Assembly: GCA_947313855.1 (NCBI GenBank)
Contig: CAMZNS010000013.1
Span: 1 to 31,852, forward strand
Length of the DNA stretch: 31,852 nucleotides
Direction: 5' to 3'
DNA from: an uncultured Deferribacteraceae bacterium
GTDB lineage: Bacteria > Chrysiogenota > Deferribacteres > CAMZNJ01
A program made the translations under genes and the position numbers. Below are positions 23,271 through 31,523 of the stretch, piece after piece (positions within the stretch are counted from its first letter, which is position 1; every line of letters starts with the position of its first letter). The notes under the pieces were generated by a model that did not search any database, was not told the DNA's origin, and worked only from the letters and a program-made list of their open reading frames with translations.

Positions 23271-25541
23271 ATGATTAGTTACTTGAAATGGTCGAAAAAA
23301 ACCGCTTTACGACGCTACTTACCAACCCCTCACCCTTTTGGTGTGCTACTCCTTGCCGTGGCAATAAGTATTATCACTGTGCCTAGTCTTGCATACGGTG
23401 CCAAAATAGCCATATCGCCATCTGAAGTGAAAACATTTTTCCCCCTACCCAGCGAGCTCCCCGGAGGTTCCAGAGTATGGATCAAGTCCTCCGATAGTGC
23501 TGATCTCAAAAATAAGGGGGATAGTTGCGACGTCATTAGCACTGCCTACAACTACTTCTCCACAAAACCCAGCGTTAAACTCGGTGTGGAGCGTCAGTCG
23601 TCTTACCCTGTGGATGTTCGTGTATTCTCATGCGTCTCCCTCGAAGCAGCCAACGATCAGTTCCACTACCTTTCTGCTAAAGGCGACAACGAACACAAAG
23701 TTATGGTTGATTTTGGCGACAAGGCGACCCTGTTGGTTTTGCCCTATGAGGGCACGAGCAAGACGGATACTCAGCAGGCATCATACTACCTCACATTTAT
23801 CAAAGGTGTTTTTGTCACACAGGTGCACTCAACAGACGGCTTCTCCCTCATGGATATTGCCGACTTCATAGACATCTCCATCGCCAACCTGATGAAACGC
23901 TACCCCGATATGTTTATGATTACCTCCCTCAGTATGGTTATTCAGAAAGATGGATTTGTGGACTACCACGAAGACGTTCTGTTTGCCGAAAATGTTACTG
24001 CGTTAGACGTTCACGGCGAAGTGTACGACTCCCTTGGCAACCCCATGGATGGTGCCATAGTGCGTATCCCAACACTCAACGAAACAGCCACAACCGACGG
24101 TGCTGGACGGTTTCGCATTGCCCACAACGTTAACAAAAACTACACAGTGAAACTGACCAAAGTAATCTACATGCACGATCAACCCGGCAAAATGTCGCGG
24201 TCAAACGCCCTCGTGAGTGGTGTGTACGACCTAAAAATGTTTATCCCAAACAAACCTGCTGCCAAATACAGACTCTCACTGCAGGTTAGACCATCCCAAG
24301 GGGGGGGGTATCGCTTGGCGTTCGGAAACATGACAGCACTAGACACCAGCAACTCCCCTAGTGCGAAAAACTACCCCGTAAGGGGCAAAATCTACAGCAA
24401 CGGAAGCCTCGAACTAATCGTCAATTGCAAAGAACGGGAATCCATCGCATCCTGTCGACAAGTGCTGAAATCTAGCAACGTCGGGGGCGATATCATCTCC
24501 GGTGCATGGTCGGGCACTGGACCGGGGGGGATGTTCGAACTCTACAAAAATAGCTACACTAGACGAACCATTCGAATCCGACTAGACAAATCCAACCTAG
24601 ACCTAAGTAGTATCGAACTTGATGCCAAAAATATAACCATAAACCGAGACGACCAACCATTCATCTCCAACGACCCCAAGAGGGGGAAACGGTACATCGA
24701 AGCAGTGCTCTCACCAATCAAAGACAAAAGAATCAGAGGGGACGAAAACCTATTCGCAGCAACACTCGTACTACGAGTAGTACCATCTAGTACGCAGGTG
24801 GGAAGTATCCCCGTGTATACCTACTCCTACCAAGGGAACAACTCCGCAAGATACCTCTATCAGCAGGGGAAGGTCGCAACACTCACCCCGTCCACAGACT
24901 CATACCAATTCCGTGTACCGCTAGAAGGGGGAATCAACAACCTTACCGCACCACTTATCGGACCCGTATCATATAACTCATCCCTAGTTGCCCACCACCT
25001 TGTTGGTGACGTGGATAGTCCGAGGTATGCACCATACATGGAGCTAACATACTACCTGCCACGAAAATCATCGAAGACAAAATCATTCATAACTGTGTGG
25101 TTCAACGATGTGGACAAAGCTGATTACGTCAGCAATGGCAATCTCCTCAAAAATGACGGGCGAGATGACGCTGTCTTAAACGTCAACTTCAACTCAAACG
25201 CGGGGAAGCTGGACCTCATCGAACTAAGCATTCCAGCCGTTGGACTGAAGTACAATACGCTCGCAGGAGACTCAGCTCCGTGTGTTGCCATCGCCATACA
25301 GCGAAACAGCACCAACCAAACAAACACACAGATGGGCAATACCTACACACTTGCTAGTAACAAAAACTGCCAAATAGGTGCTGACGGATCGGGGAGCGTT
25401 GACATCGCCCAAGGGGACAAAGCTCGACTGTATATCTACAAACACTCCGCACTCACAGACGCACTAAGACGCTCAAGTGGCAAACTAATGTACAAAATAC
25501 GCATAGATGGCACAATGTATGAAGGTGTTGTGACGCCGTAG
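23271..25541 (+). CDS. Large secreted protein with a carboxypeptidase-regulatory-like domain
   Basis: A 756-aa exported protein of unknown function. The signal peptide has a basic N-region (WSKKTALRR), a hydrophobic core (22-40) and likely cleavage after AYGA (residue 44). Residues 246-296 read DVHGEVYDSLGNPMDGAIVRI then TTDGAGRFRI, the beta-sandwich pattern of CarboxypepD_reg-like domains, which often occur in surface adhesion or substrate-handling proteins. The last 400 residues are beta-rich, with many short strands and no membrane segment. It has few cysteines. The gene is divergent from the lipoprotein operon and has no ribosome-binding site, in line with a near-leaderless transcript. 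A tandem array begins about 30 bp after its stop. It is probably periplasmic or surface-exposed. Confidence 0.78.
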   Translation: MISYLKWSKKTALRRYLPTPHPFGVLLLAVAISIITVPSLAYGAKIAISPSEVKTFFPLPSELPGGSRVWIKSSDSADLKNKGDSCDVISTAYNYFSTKPSVKLGVERQSSYPVDVRVFSCVSLEAANDQFHYLSAKGDNEHKVMVDFGDKATLLVLPYEGTSKTDTQQASYYLTFIKGVFVTQVHSTDGFSLMDIADFIDISIANLMKRYPDMFMITSLSMVIQKDGFVDYHEDVLFAENVTALDVHGEVYDSLGNPMDGAIVRIPTLNETATTDGAGRFRIAHNVNKNYTVKLTKVIYMHDQPGKMSRSNALVSGVYDLKMFIPNKPAAKYRLSLQVRPSQGGGYRLAFGNMTALDTSNSPSAKNYPVRGKIYSNGSLELIVNCKERESIASCRQVLKSSNVGGDIISGAWSGTGPGGMFELYKNSYTRRTIRIRLDKSNLDLSSIELDAKNITINRDDQPFISNDPKRGKRYIEAVLSPIKDKRIRGDENLFAATLVLRVVPSSTQVGSIPVYTYSYQGNNSARYLYQQGKVATLTPSTDSYQFRVPLEGGINNLTAPLIGPVSYNSSLVAHHLVGDVDSPRYAPYMELTYYLPRKSSKTKSFITVWFNDVDKADYVSNGNLLKNDGRDDAVLNVNFNSNAGKLDLIELSIPAVGLKYNTLAGDSAPCVAIAIQRNSTNQTNTQMGNTYTLASNKNCQIGADGSGSVDIAQGDKARLYIYKHSALTDALRRSSGKLMYKIRIDGTMYEGVVTP

Positions 25542-25569
25542 CTCGTCGCTTGGTGACGCTGTGGTTAGG

Positions 25570-25793
25570 CGATGCACAGCAACACACAACGCACGACGAT
25601 GCACGATGACACTACGCACGACGACGCACGACGATGCACAGCAACACACGACACACGACGATGCACAATGCACAGCAACACACGACACACGACGATGCAC
25701 GATGCACAGCAACACACAACACACGACGCACGACGATGCACGATGCACAGCAACACACAACGCACGACGATGCACGATGCACAGCAACACACG
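25570..25793. repeat. Tandem array upstream of nagA
   Basis: About 225 bp of nested repeats around the core GCACAGCAACACAC, which occurs six times, joined by variable GACGCACGACGATGCACGAT-like linkers. It begins about 30 bp after the stop of the secreted-protein gene and ends 12 bp before the nagA ATG. It has no stop codon in the nagA frame, so an open frame runs through it into nagA; composition and the well-placed GAGGGA ribosome-binding site next to the ATG at 25806 show that the array is not part of the protein. Confidence 0.93.
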
Positions 25794-25805
25794 CGAGGGA
25801 ACCGT

Positions 25806-26978
25806 ATGAATTATGTGATAAAAACCGACAAGTTAGTACTTAGTGGCGGAGTTGTTGAGGGGTATGTTTCTGTCCGCGATGGTAGGATTGCCGAGGTGTC
25901 TCGCACCCCCATTACCGCTGGGAATGGAGCTAATGTTGTGGACTGCTCCGGTCTTTTTGTTGCACCCGGAATGATGGACACACATATTCACGGGCTCCAT
26001 GGCTTTGACACTGCCAACAACAACGTTGACGACATACTTGGTATGTCTGATGCCCTTCTGCAGTACGGCGTAACGTCGTTTTGTCCCACAATTTATACCA
26101 ACCTTGAACCCCTTTTTGTGGATGGTATTCGTGCTGCCGCTACTGCTCAGGGGCAGGAAACCGGCTCGCGTATTCACGGCATGCACCTCGAGGGACCATT
26201 CATCTCCAAGTCCAAGGCTGGTGCCCAACCACCTGAGGCGATTCGTGAAACAGTTGACACAGGCTTGCTGGAAACCATCCATCGTTTTGCCAAGGGGAAG
26301 GTCTCCATTATGACTGCTGCTCCTGAGACCAACAATATCGGTGTGTTGGTGGATTTCTGCAGGGGTGAGGGGATTCGACTGTCTGCAGGACACACTAATG
26401 CTACCCATGAAGAGATGTGTTGCGGTGCGGATATGGGGTTCTCGCGGGTGACACATCTGTTCAACGCCATGCCTAGCATTAACCATCGTGCTCCCGGTGC
26501 TGTAGTTGCCGCCCTAATGGATGACCGTCTTTATTGCGAATTAATTGCTGACGGCAAACATGTTAACAGGGCTGTTGCCGAGCTTGCTTTGCGGTGCAAA
26601 CCTTCCGACAAGGTTATTCTTATTACGGATGCCCTATGTCCTACTGGTCTGACTGGTGGCAATCTGTTTGCTAATGGCAAGGTGGTGGAGATGCGTGATT
26701 CCCTTTGGCACCACGTTGAAGACGGCACCATCGCCGGCTCATCACTAGACATGCTCACAGGTGTGAAAAATCTGTGGCAGTGGGGTGTTGATATGCCAAC
26801 AGCATTTCAGTACGCCTCCCAAAACCCTTATGCGAACCTTGGCGTTGCAGATAGGGGGGCATTGGTTGTGGGTAACCATGCTGATATTATTGTTTTCGAT
26901 GAGCAGTTCGACCTCAAGGCAACAATAGTGGGTGGCGACCTCAAATATACGGGCAAAGGCTTCTCACTACCCTTGTAG
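25806..26978 (+). CDS. nagA: N-acetylglucosamine-6-phosphate deacetylase
   Basis: Amidohydrolase of 390 aa that removes acetate from N-acetylglucosamine 6-phosphate, feeding amino sugars into metabolism or the cell-wall precursor pool. Metal and catalytic sites are visible: HIH (60-62), E129 in HLEGPF, H195 in SAGHTNA, H217 in THLFNAM and the catalytic D275 in ITDALCPTG. Length and N-terminal region match the family. The start at 25806 is fixed by GAGGGA and by the natural beginning MNYVIKTDKLVL. No other nag genes lie nearby; nagB and a transporter are absent from the window. Codon composition differs from the adjacent array. Confidence 0.96.
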   Translation: MNYVIKTDKLVLSGGVVEGYVSVRDGRIAEVSRTPITAGNGANVVDCSGLFVAPGMMDTHIHGLHGFDTANNNVDDILGMSDALLQYGVTSFCPTIYTNLEPLFVDGIRAAATAQGQETGSRIHGMHLEGPFISKSKAGAQPPEAIRETVDTGLLETIHRFAKGKVSIMTAAPETNNIGVLVDFCRGEGIRLSAGHTNATHEEMCCGADMGFSRVTHLFNAMPSINHRAPGAVVAALMDDRLYCELIADGKHVNRAVAELALRCKPSDKVILITDALCPTGLTGGNLFANGKVVEMRDSLWHHVEDGTIAGSSLDMLTGVKNLWQWGVDMPTAFQYASQNPYANLGVADRGALVVGNHADIIVFDEQFDLKATIVGGDLKYTGKGFSLPL

Positions 26979-27044
26979 CAGGTTTTCATACCCGTGAAAG
27001 GCAACCAAATAGGTAACTAGATACAATATTTCAACGGTGGCACC

Positions 27045-28388
27045 ATTAATACAATACATACACACAGACATTTCCTGAAAACCTTACCCCTGCTTGCACT
27101 CCTACTGCTCCTTGCTCTGACTGCGTTGGCACAACATGCTTCTGCTGGTAGCGTGCGGGACTTCACCATTGTAGACAGGTACAACGCAGGGGTGCTAAGC
27201 TACAACAGCAAACTCTACGAGTCCTCTGCAATCAACATGGAAACATTTCTGAACACGGCACTAAATGTTGGACTAAACAATACCTCAGGAATTACAGAGA
27301 CTGATCTGGATAACGCCGTACGAATCGCCTACAAATCATACGTGGAACTCAGTCTGTACGTTGACGCTCTTCGAGTGCTGAATATCTACTTCAGCTACAA
27401 AGATAGCGACAGTATCGATACGTCCATGATTGCCAATAAGGTTTTGATAAGTGGTAACCTGAATAGGTGCAAAGATGCTGCCTCAACAGTGGTTTCGAGT
27501 AACAAAGGGGGCACAGAGATTATCAAGGCATACCTGTCTACGTCGTGTGCAGACTCCATTGACAAGAGTATTGTGGACTACATCATAGCTACCAATCAAC
27601 CCAATGATGTCAAAACTGAAGCGGCTCTCAAAATCAAGAACACCGACTGGCTACTGCTCCTATCCTCCTCCATAGACTTCCAAGCACTGGATGTTAGTCA
27701 GCGTGACAATTTCGCCGAATACTTCTTTCAGGTGGGGGCTTACGAACCGTTCTGGAACCTAGTGGGGGGCTACACCTCACCCACAACCGTCTCCCTGTCC
27801 CTCAAGCGTCTCCACCAAACGGAGAAGTACGACGAATATATTACGATGATGAACAGCTATAAAGACACATACAACCTGCCTGCAGACAACTACTGCCTAC
27901 TCGTCGACTCTTACAAGCAGACTAATCAGAGCCACAACTACGACTGTGCACTAATCGCACAATGCTCAACGGACAACCTAACATACAACACGGCTGTGTG
28001 TTATTCTGAGTCGGGGCAGTGGGAGGCATTCCATCGGGAATACGCAACCCTTACCGATGACGAGAAGGATGAAATATGTGTCATCGCACCATATATTGTC
28101 GCCAATGGTGTTTACACCAACGAGATGCTGGATGACTTCAAAAGTTGCAGGGCTGTTTACAAGGAGGGGGTGCAGAAGAGCTTGTACGGACTCCTTGACA
28201 GCAACGGTCTTTTATACTTCTCCACAGGCACATCTGTTACCGATTTGTACTACCGCACGTACGGTTATATTCTGAAAAGAGATATGCAAAACGCCACGGA
28301 AACAGCCGCTATGGTAACTAAAAAAGAGCTACAAATGGAACTTTACCGAGTAATAAAAAACTCCCAAAATATATCTACAACGCAATAA
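27045..28388 (+). CDS. Exported helical-repeat protein, probable ATT start
   Basis: An exported protein of about 447 aa with no recognised function. The frame has a complete signal peptide, NTIHTHRHFLKT then LPLLALLLLLALTALA and a cleavage region QHASA, but no ATG, GTG or TTG lies before it. ATT at 27045 (with GGTGG four bases upstream) is the best start; ATA at 27054 is a poor alternative, and a TTG at 27126 would remove the signal peptide. A TAG at 27018 closes the frame upstream. The mature protein is helical with TPR-like pairs (for example AVRIAYKSYVELSLYVDALRVL) and has eight cysteines, suggesting disulfide bonds in the periplasm. First of three exported-type genes before hldE. Confidence 0.7.
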   Translation: MNTIHTHRHFLKTLPLLALLLLLALTALAQHASAGSVRDFTIVDRYNAGVLSYNSKLYESSAINMETFLNTALNVGLNNTSGITETDLDNAVRIAYKSYVELSLYVDALRVLNIYFSYKDSDSIDTSMIANKVLISGNLNRCKDAASTVVSSNKGGTEIIKAYLSTSCADSIDKSIVDYIIATNQPNDVKTEAALKIKNTDWLLLLSSSIDFQALDVSQRDNFAEYFFQVGAYEPFWNLVGGYTSPTTVSLSLKRLHQTEKYDEYITMMNSYKDTYNLPADNYCLLVDSYKQTNQSHNYDCALIAQCSTDNLTYNTAVCYSESGQWEAFHREYATLTDDEKDEICVIAPYIVANGVYTNEMLDDFKSCRAVYKEGVQKSLYGLLDSNGLLYFSTGTSVTDLYYRTYGYILKRDMQNATETAAMVTKKELQMELYRVIKNSQNISTTQ

Positions 28389-28455
28389 TGGTAGTGTGTC
28401 ATACCGATTAAGATTAAACGGTCTGGATAAAGTTATGCCATAAGGTGGACAGATA

Positions 28456-29202
28456 GTGTTTAAAAAAGTGAGAAAAGTGGTATTAGCGTTAGTGGTCTTT
28501 AGTCTTGTAGGATTTGGATTTTACACCATATACACCCTCTACATACAGTCACCCATTATGGACGAATTCCGACAAGCCGATGCCCTATTTGAAGAGGGGC
28601 AGTACGCAAATGCATCCATTATCGTCGAGAGCATACTAGAACGGAAACCATACCAACGTGCCACACTCCAACTGAAACAAAAACTGTTTGTAGAAAAAAA
28701 AGTTGAGGATGCCTTCAGCGAAGGGGATGCTTTTGTCGCAGATGCAAGGGTTTGTATTGCAGAGGGGAACTACTCCTGTGCAACAGACTTCTACAGCAAA
28801 GCCTACACAGCGTACTCCCGACTCCCGTACGGTAATACTAGTGAACACCGAGGCGAATCTAGCAGACGAATAAAAAAACTGGTGCAAGACTACAACCTTG
28901 CCGAAGGAAAGATATCTAGGGGGTTGCTGGATACGGCACGGGCGAAAGCTAGTCGAGACAGAATGGAGGCATACTACTTCCTAGCTGGATCACTGGTCGA
29001 ATCCCGAGAGATCGTAAACTACCGGAGCGAACTCGCATTCGACGTTGCCTTTACTCGAATGACTCAACTCAAAGAACGACAACAGAGAGGCATACAAGAT
29101 AACGAATTCTTAATACGAGAAATAAACCTGTGGCTAGAAAGGGTGGACAGCACATCACCAAAATACTCCGAAGCACAGAGACTGCTGCATAACAATAAAT
29201 AA
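28456..29202 (+). CDS. Membrane-anchored TPR-like protein
   Basis: A 248-aa protein starting at GTG, with AAGGTGG seven bases upstream. A single uncleaved hydrophobic helix (about 9-28, LALVVFSLVGFGFYTIYTLY) anchors it in the inner membrane with the rest in the periplasm. Helical TPR-like repeats follow: ADALFEEGQYANASIIVESIL (about 41-61) and CIAEGNYSCATDFYSKAYTAY (about 98-118). The C-terminal WLERVDSTSPKYSEAQRLL resembles the WKRLETLYNTLDADSRYYSQASLIL end of the next protein, so the two are related in layout. No enzyme motif. It may be a scaffold in an envelope complex. Confidence 0.78.
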   Translation: MFKKVRKVVLALVVFSLVGFGFYTIYTLYIQSPIMDEFRQADALFEEGQYANASIIVESILERKPYQRATLQLKQKLFVEKKVEDAFSEGDAFVADARVCIAEGNYSCATDFYSKAYTAYSRLPYGNTSEHRGESSRRIKKLVQDYNLAEGKISRGLLDTARAKASRDRMEAYYFLAGSLVESREIVNYRSELAFDVAFTRMTQLKERQQRGIQDNEFLIREINLWLERVDSTSPKYSEAQRLLHNNK

Positions 29203-29219
29203 TCGGGCTAGAGGCACAA

Positions 29220-29948
29220 ATGGGAATCAGAAATATGGCGAAAGGGGCACAAATACAAAAACTGATACTACTCTGGGGCGGGAGCATGATCATGGCTGGC
29301 ACTGTCTTTATGCCCGTAGCGTACGGTGCCGGTGATAATGCTGGTACTAATGCTACATCTGTGACAAACAGTAGGGTGCTGGACGAATACACAGCCACAT
29401 ACTACGCCATTACATTTGACGACAAAGGCACACAAAGCTACAACGATGGAGACTTTGCCGCAGCAACATACTTCTACAAAGAGGCACAACGACGATACCG
29501 AACCCTAGGTATTCAGTTCCCCAACAACTCAATAGCCGAATACGGTCAAAACCTCACAGCACACTACTACCGAAATTCACTACTACTACAAAACAGCCAA
29601 GATGTGAACACCTTCCTACTAAAAGAGGGGGAACTCAGCAAAACCGATGGTGAGGGGTACACAAAATTATACGATGGGGTGGAGAAAACACGCAAAAAAA
29701 TGAAGAAAAAAGACGCCGTGGCGTACAAAGCCCTCTCCCTATACCAAAATCGACTCGTTTACATAATCATCCTAGACGCATCCATCGACCTGAAGGGGGG
29801 CGAAAATATTTCAACAAACAGATGGAAACGGCTGGAAACTCTCTACAACACACTAGATGCTGACAGTAGGTACTACTCGCAGGCAAGCCTAATACTCGGA
29901 TGGATGCGTCAAGTTGAGGCATCGTCCATACTCAAAGGATCACCCTAA
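29220..29948 (+). CDS. Secreted TPR-like protein
   Basis: A 242-aa protein with a cleavable signal (LILLWGGSMIMAGTVFMPVAYGA, cleavage near residue 37). The mature part has a TPR-like pair with SYNDGDFAAATYFYKEAQRRY, the same GxYxxAxxFYxKA pattern as in the preceding gene. A basic stretch, EKTRKKMKKKDA, follows and the C-terminus again ends in a YYSQAS helical motif. AGAGG precedes the ATG at 29220, 17 bp after the upstream gene, so these two are almost certainly co-transcribed and perhaps interact. It is followed 60 bp later by hldE. No known family recognised. Confidence 0.78.
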   Translation: MGIRNMAKGAQIQKLILLWGGSMIMAGTVFMPVAYGAGDNAGTNATSVTNSRVLDEYTATYYAITFDDKGTQSYNDGDFAAATYFYKEAQRRYRTLGIQFPNNSIAEYGQNLTAHYYRNSLLLQNSQDVNTFLLKEGELSKTDGEGYTKLYDGVEKTRKKMKKKDAVAYKALSLYQNRLVYIIILDASIDLKGGENISTNRWKRLETLYNTLDADSRYYSQASLILGWMRQVEASSILKGSP

Positions 29949-30008
29949 AAATACAAACAACTAAAACAATCAAATGTACAAACTTATCTTAACCAAAGGA
30001 ACGTTTTT

Positions 30009-31487
30009 ATGATGACAACAGACTTTAACAAACTAAACATACTGGTTATCGGCGATATCATGCTGGATACATACTACATCGGATCAGTGGACAGGATATC
30101 CCCCGAAGGACCTTTCCCCGTTGTTGCTGTGAAGAAAGTAACCAACACACTCGGGGGAGCAGCAAATGTGTCGTACAATATTAGCACACTTGGTGGACGA
30201 TCGACACTTGTCGGGTATGTGGGCAACGACCGATGGGGGAGCTACCTCAGCGACATGTGCGAAAATAACGGCATCGTACCGAAGTTTGTCACAACACCGC
30301 ACACCACAATCGTAAAATCGAGAATAATAGGCGGACACCAAGGGATCTGCCGAATGGATATGGAAACATCCTTTTACGACGAATCACTAGAACAACAACT
30401 CATGGATATTGTTACCCAAGAAATACCCAAACACAACACAATAATTATATCCGACTACCTCAAAGGTGCCATAACTCCAAAACTATGCCAACATATCATA
30501 ACAACAGCAAATAAACGGGGAACCACACTGATGATCGACCCGAAAGGAACGGACTGGAACAAATATCGGGGCGCATACTTCATAAAACCAAACCTCAAAG
30601 AACTCTGCGACGTACATGGTGACAAAATACTCAACGAAACAGAAGATATTATCAATATCGCGAACAAGGTCATGGACGAATATCAAATCAGCAACATGCT
30701 CATAACACGCTCAGAAAAGGGGATGACGTTCATAAGTCAACAAAACAAGGGCGACGTAAAACATATTGCCACCAAAGCACAAGAGGTCTACGACGTAAGT
30801 GGAGCAGGGGACACTGTTATCGCAACACTCGCATGCTCCATGGGCGTGTCGAACTCCATGGATGACGCAATGGACCTAGCAAACCATGCAGCAGGTGTTG
30901 TTGTCGCAAAAATGGGCACAACACCCATAAAAATTAATGAGCTAAGGGACGCTATCCATACCGATAAAGAGACCAACACCACAACAACTAACTCGGAACA
31001 CAACCGAAACAACAATACTACGATGTTGGCGGAAAACAAGATTGTCAACAACAACAATATTGCAGACCTAGTGGCATCACTCAAAAGGGACGGACTAAAG
31101 GTTGTGTTCACAAATGGCGTATTCGATATCCTACACAAGGGGCATGTACACTACCTGCAACAGGCTGCTAACCTCGGAGACGTGCTAATTGTGGGACTCA
31201 ATACTGATGACTCCGTACGACGACTCAAAGGAGAATCGCGTCCTATGAATGCAGAAGCGGATAGGGCAACTGTGCTTGCTGGACTAGGAAGCGTTGGGTA
31301 TGTGGTGATGTTCGGCGAGGATACACCCTTTGAACTACTAAAAAAAGTTCGCCCTAATGTATTAGTCAAAGGTGGCGATTATGATGTTAAGAGCATTGTC
31401 GGACGCGAATTTGCTGAGGAAACAACAGTTATCCAATTTGTGGACGGGTATTCTACAACCTCACTCATAAACAAAATACAAAACTAA
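30009..31487 (+). CDS. hldE: Bifunctional heptose-7-phosphate kinase / heptose-1-phosphate adenylyltransferase
   Basis: Two-domain enzyme of 492 aa for LPS inner-core heptose supply. The N-terminal PfkB-type kinase (about 8-310) phosphorylates D-glycero-D-manno-heptose 7-phosphate at C1; it has NTLGGAANVSYN and the catalytic D268 in DVSGAGDT. The C-terminal nucleotidyltransferase (about 360-492) adds AMP; its signature is TNGVFDILHKGHVHYLQ with H376 and H379 (HKGH), later LVKGGDY. The phosphatase GmhB is not in the window. A linker rich in N and T (about 318-350) joins the domains. AAAGGA lies upstream of the ATG. It is followed by hldD, the next but one step in the pathway. Confidence 0.96.
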   Translation: MMTTDFNKLNILVIGDIMLDTYYIGSVDRISPEGPFPVVAVKKVTNTLGGAANVSYNISTLGGRSTLVGYVGNDRWGSYLSDMCENNGIVPKFVTTPHTTIVKSRIIGGHQGICRMDMETSFYDESLEQQLMDIVTQEIPKHNTIIISDYLKGAITPKLCQHIITTANKRGTTLMIDPKGTDWNKYRGAYFIKPNLKELCDVHGDKILNETEDIINIANKVMDEYQISNMLITRSEKGMTFISQQNKGDVKHIATKAQEVYDVSGAGDTVIATLACSMGVSNSMDDAMDLANHAAGVVVAKMGTTPIKINELRDAIHTDKETNTTTTNSEHNRNNNTTMLAENKIVNNNNIADLVASLKRDGLKVVFTNGVFDILHKGHVHYLQQAANLGDVLIVGLNTDDSVRRLKGESRPMNAEADRATVLAGLGSVGYVVMFGEDTPFELLKKVRPNVLVKGGDYDVKSIVGREFAEETTVIQFVDGYSTTSLINKIQN

Positions 31488-31523
31488 AATTAAAAAATAT
31501 ATGAAAGTAGGGAGGTCAATATT

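Noticed and set aside
25572-25805. N-terminal extension of nagA by about 78 residues
   Set aside because: It is array-coded and unlike any NagA; the ATG at 25806 has a good ribosome-binding site and gives the family N-terminus.
1-26000. CRISPR array
   Set aside because: Repeats are contiguous or nested with no regular unique spacers, and no cas genes are present.
26994-27044. GTG at 26994 as start of the exported protein with TAG read-through at 27018
   Set aside because: It needs stop-codon read-through, and the short peptide before the stop has no support; ATT at 27045 is simpler.
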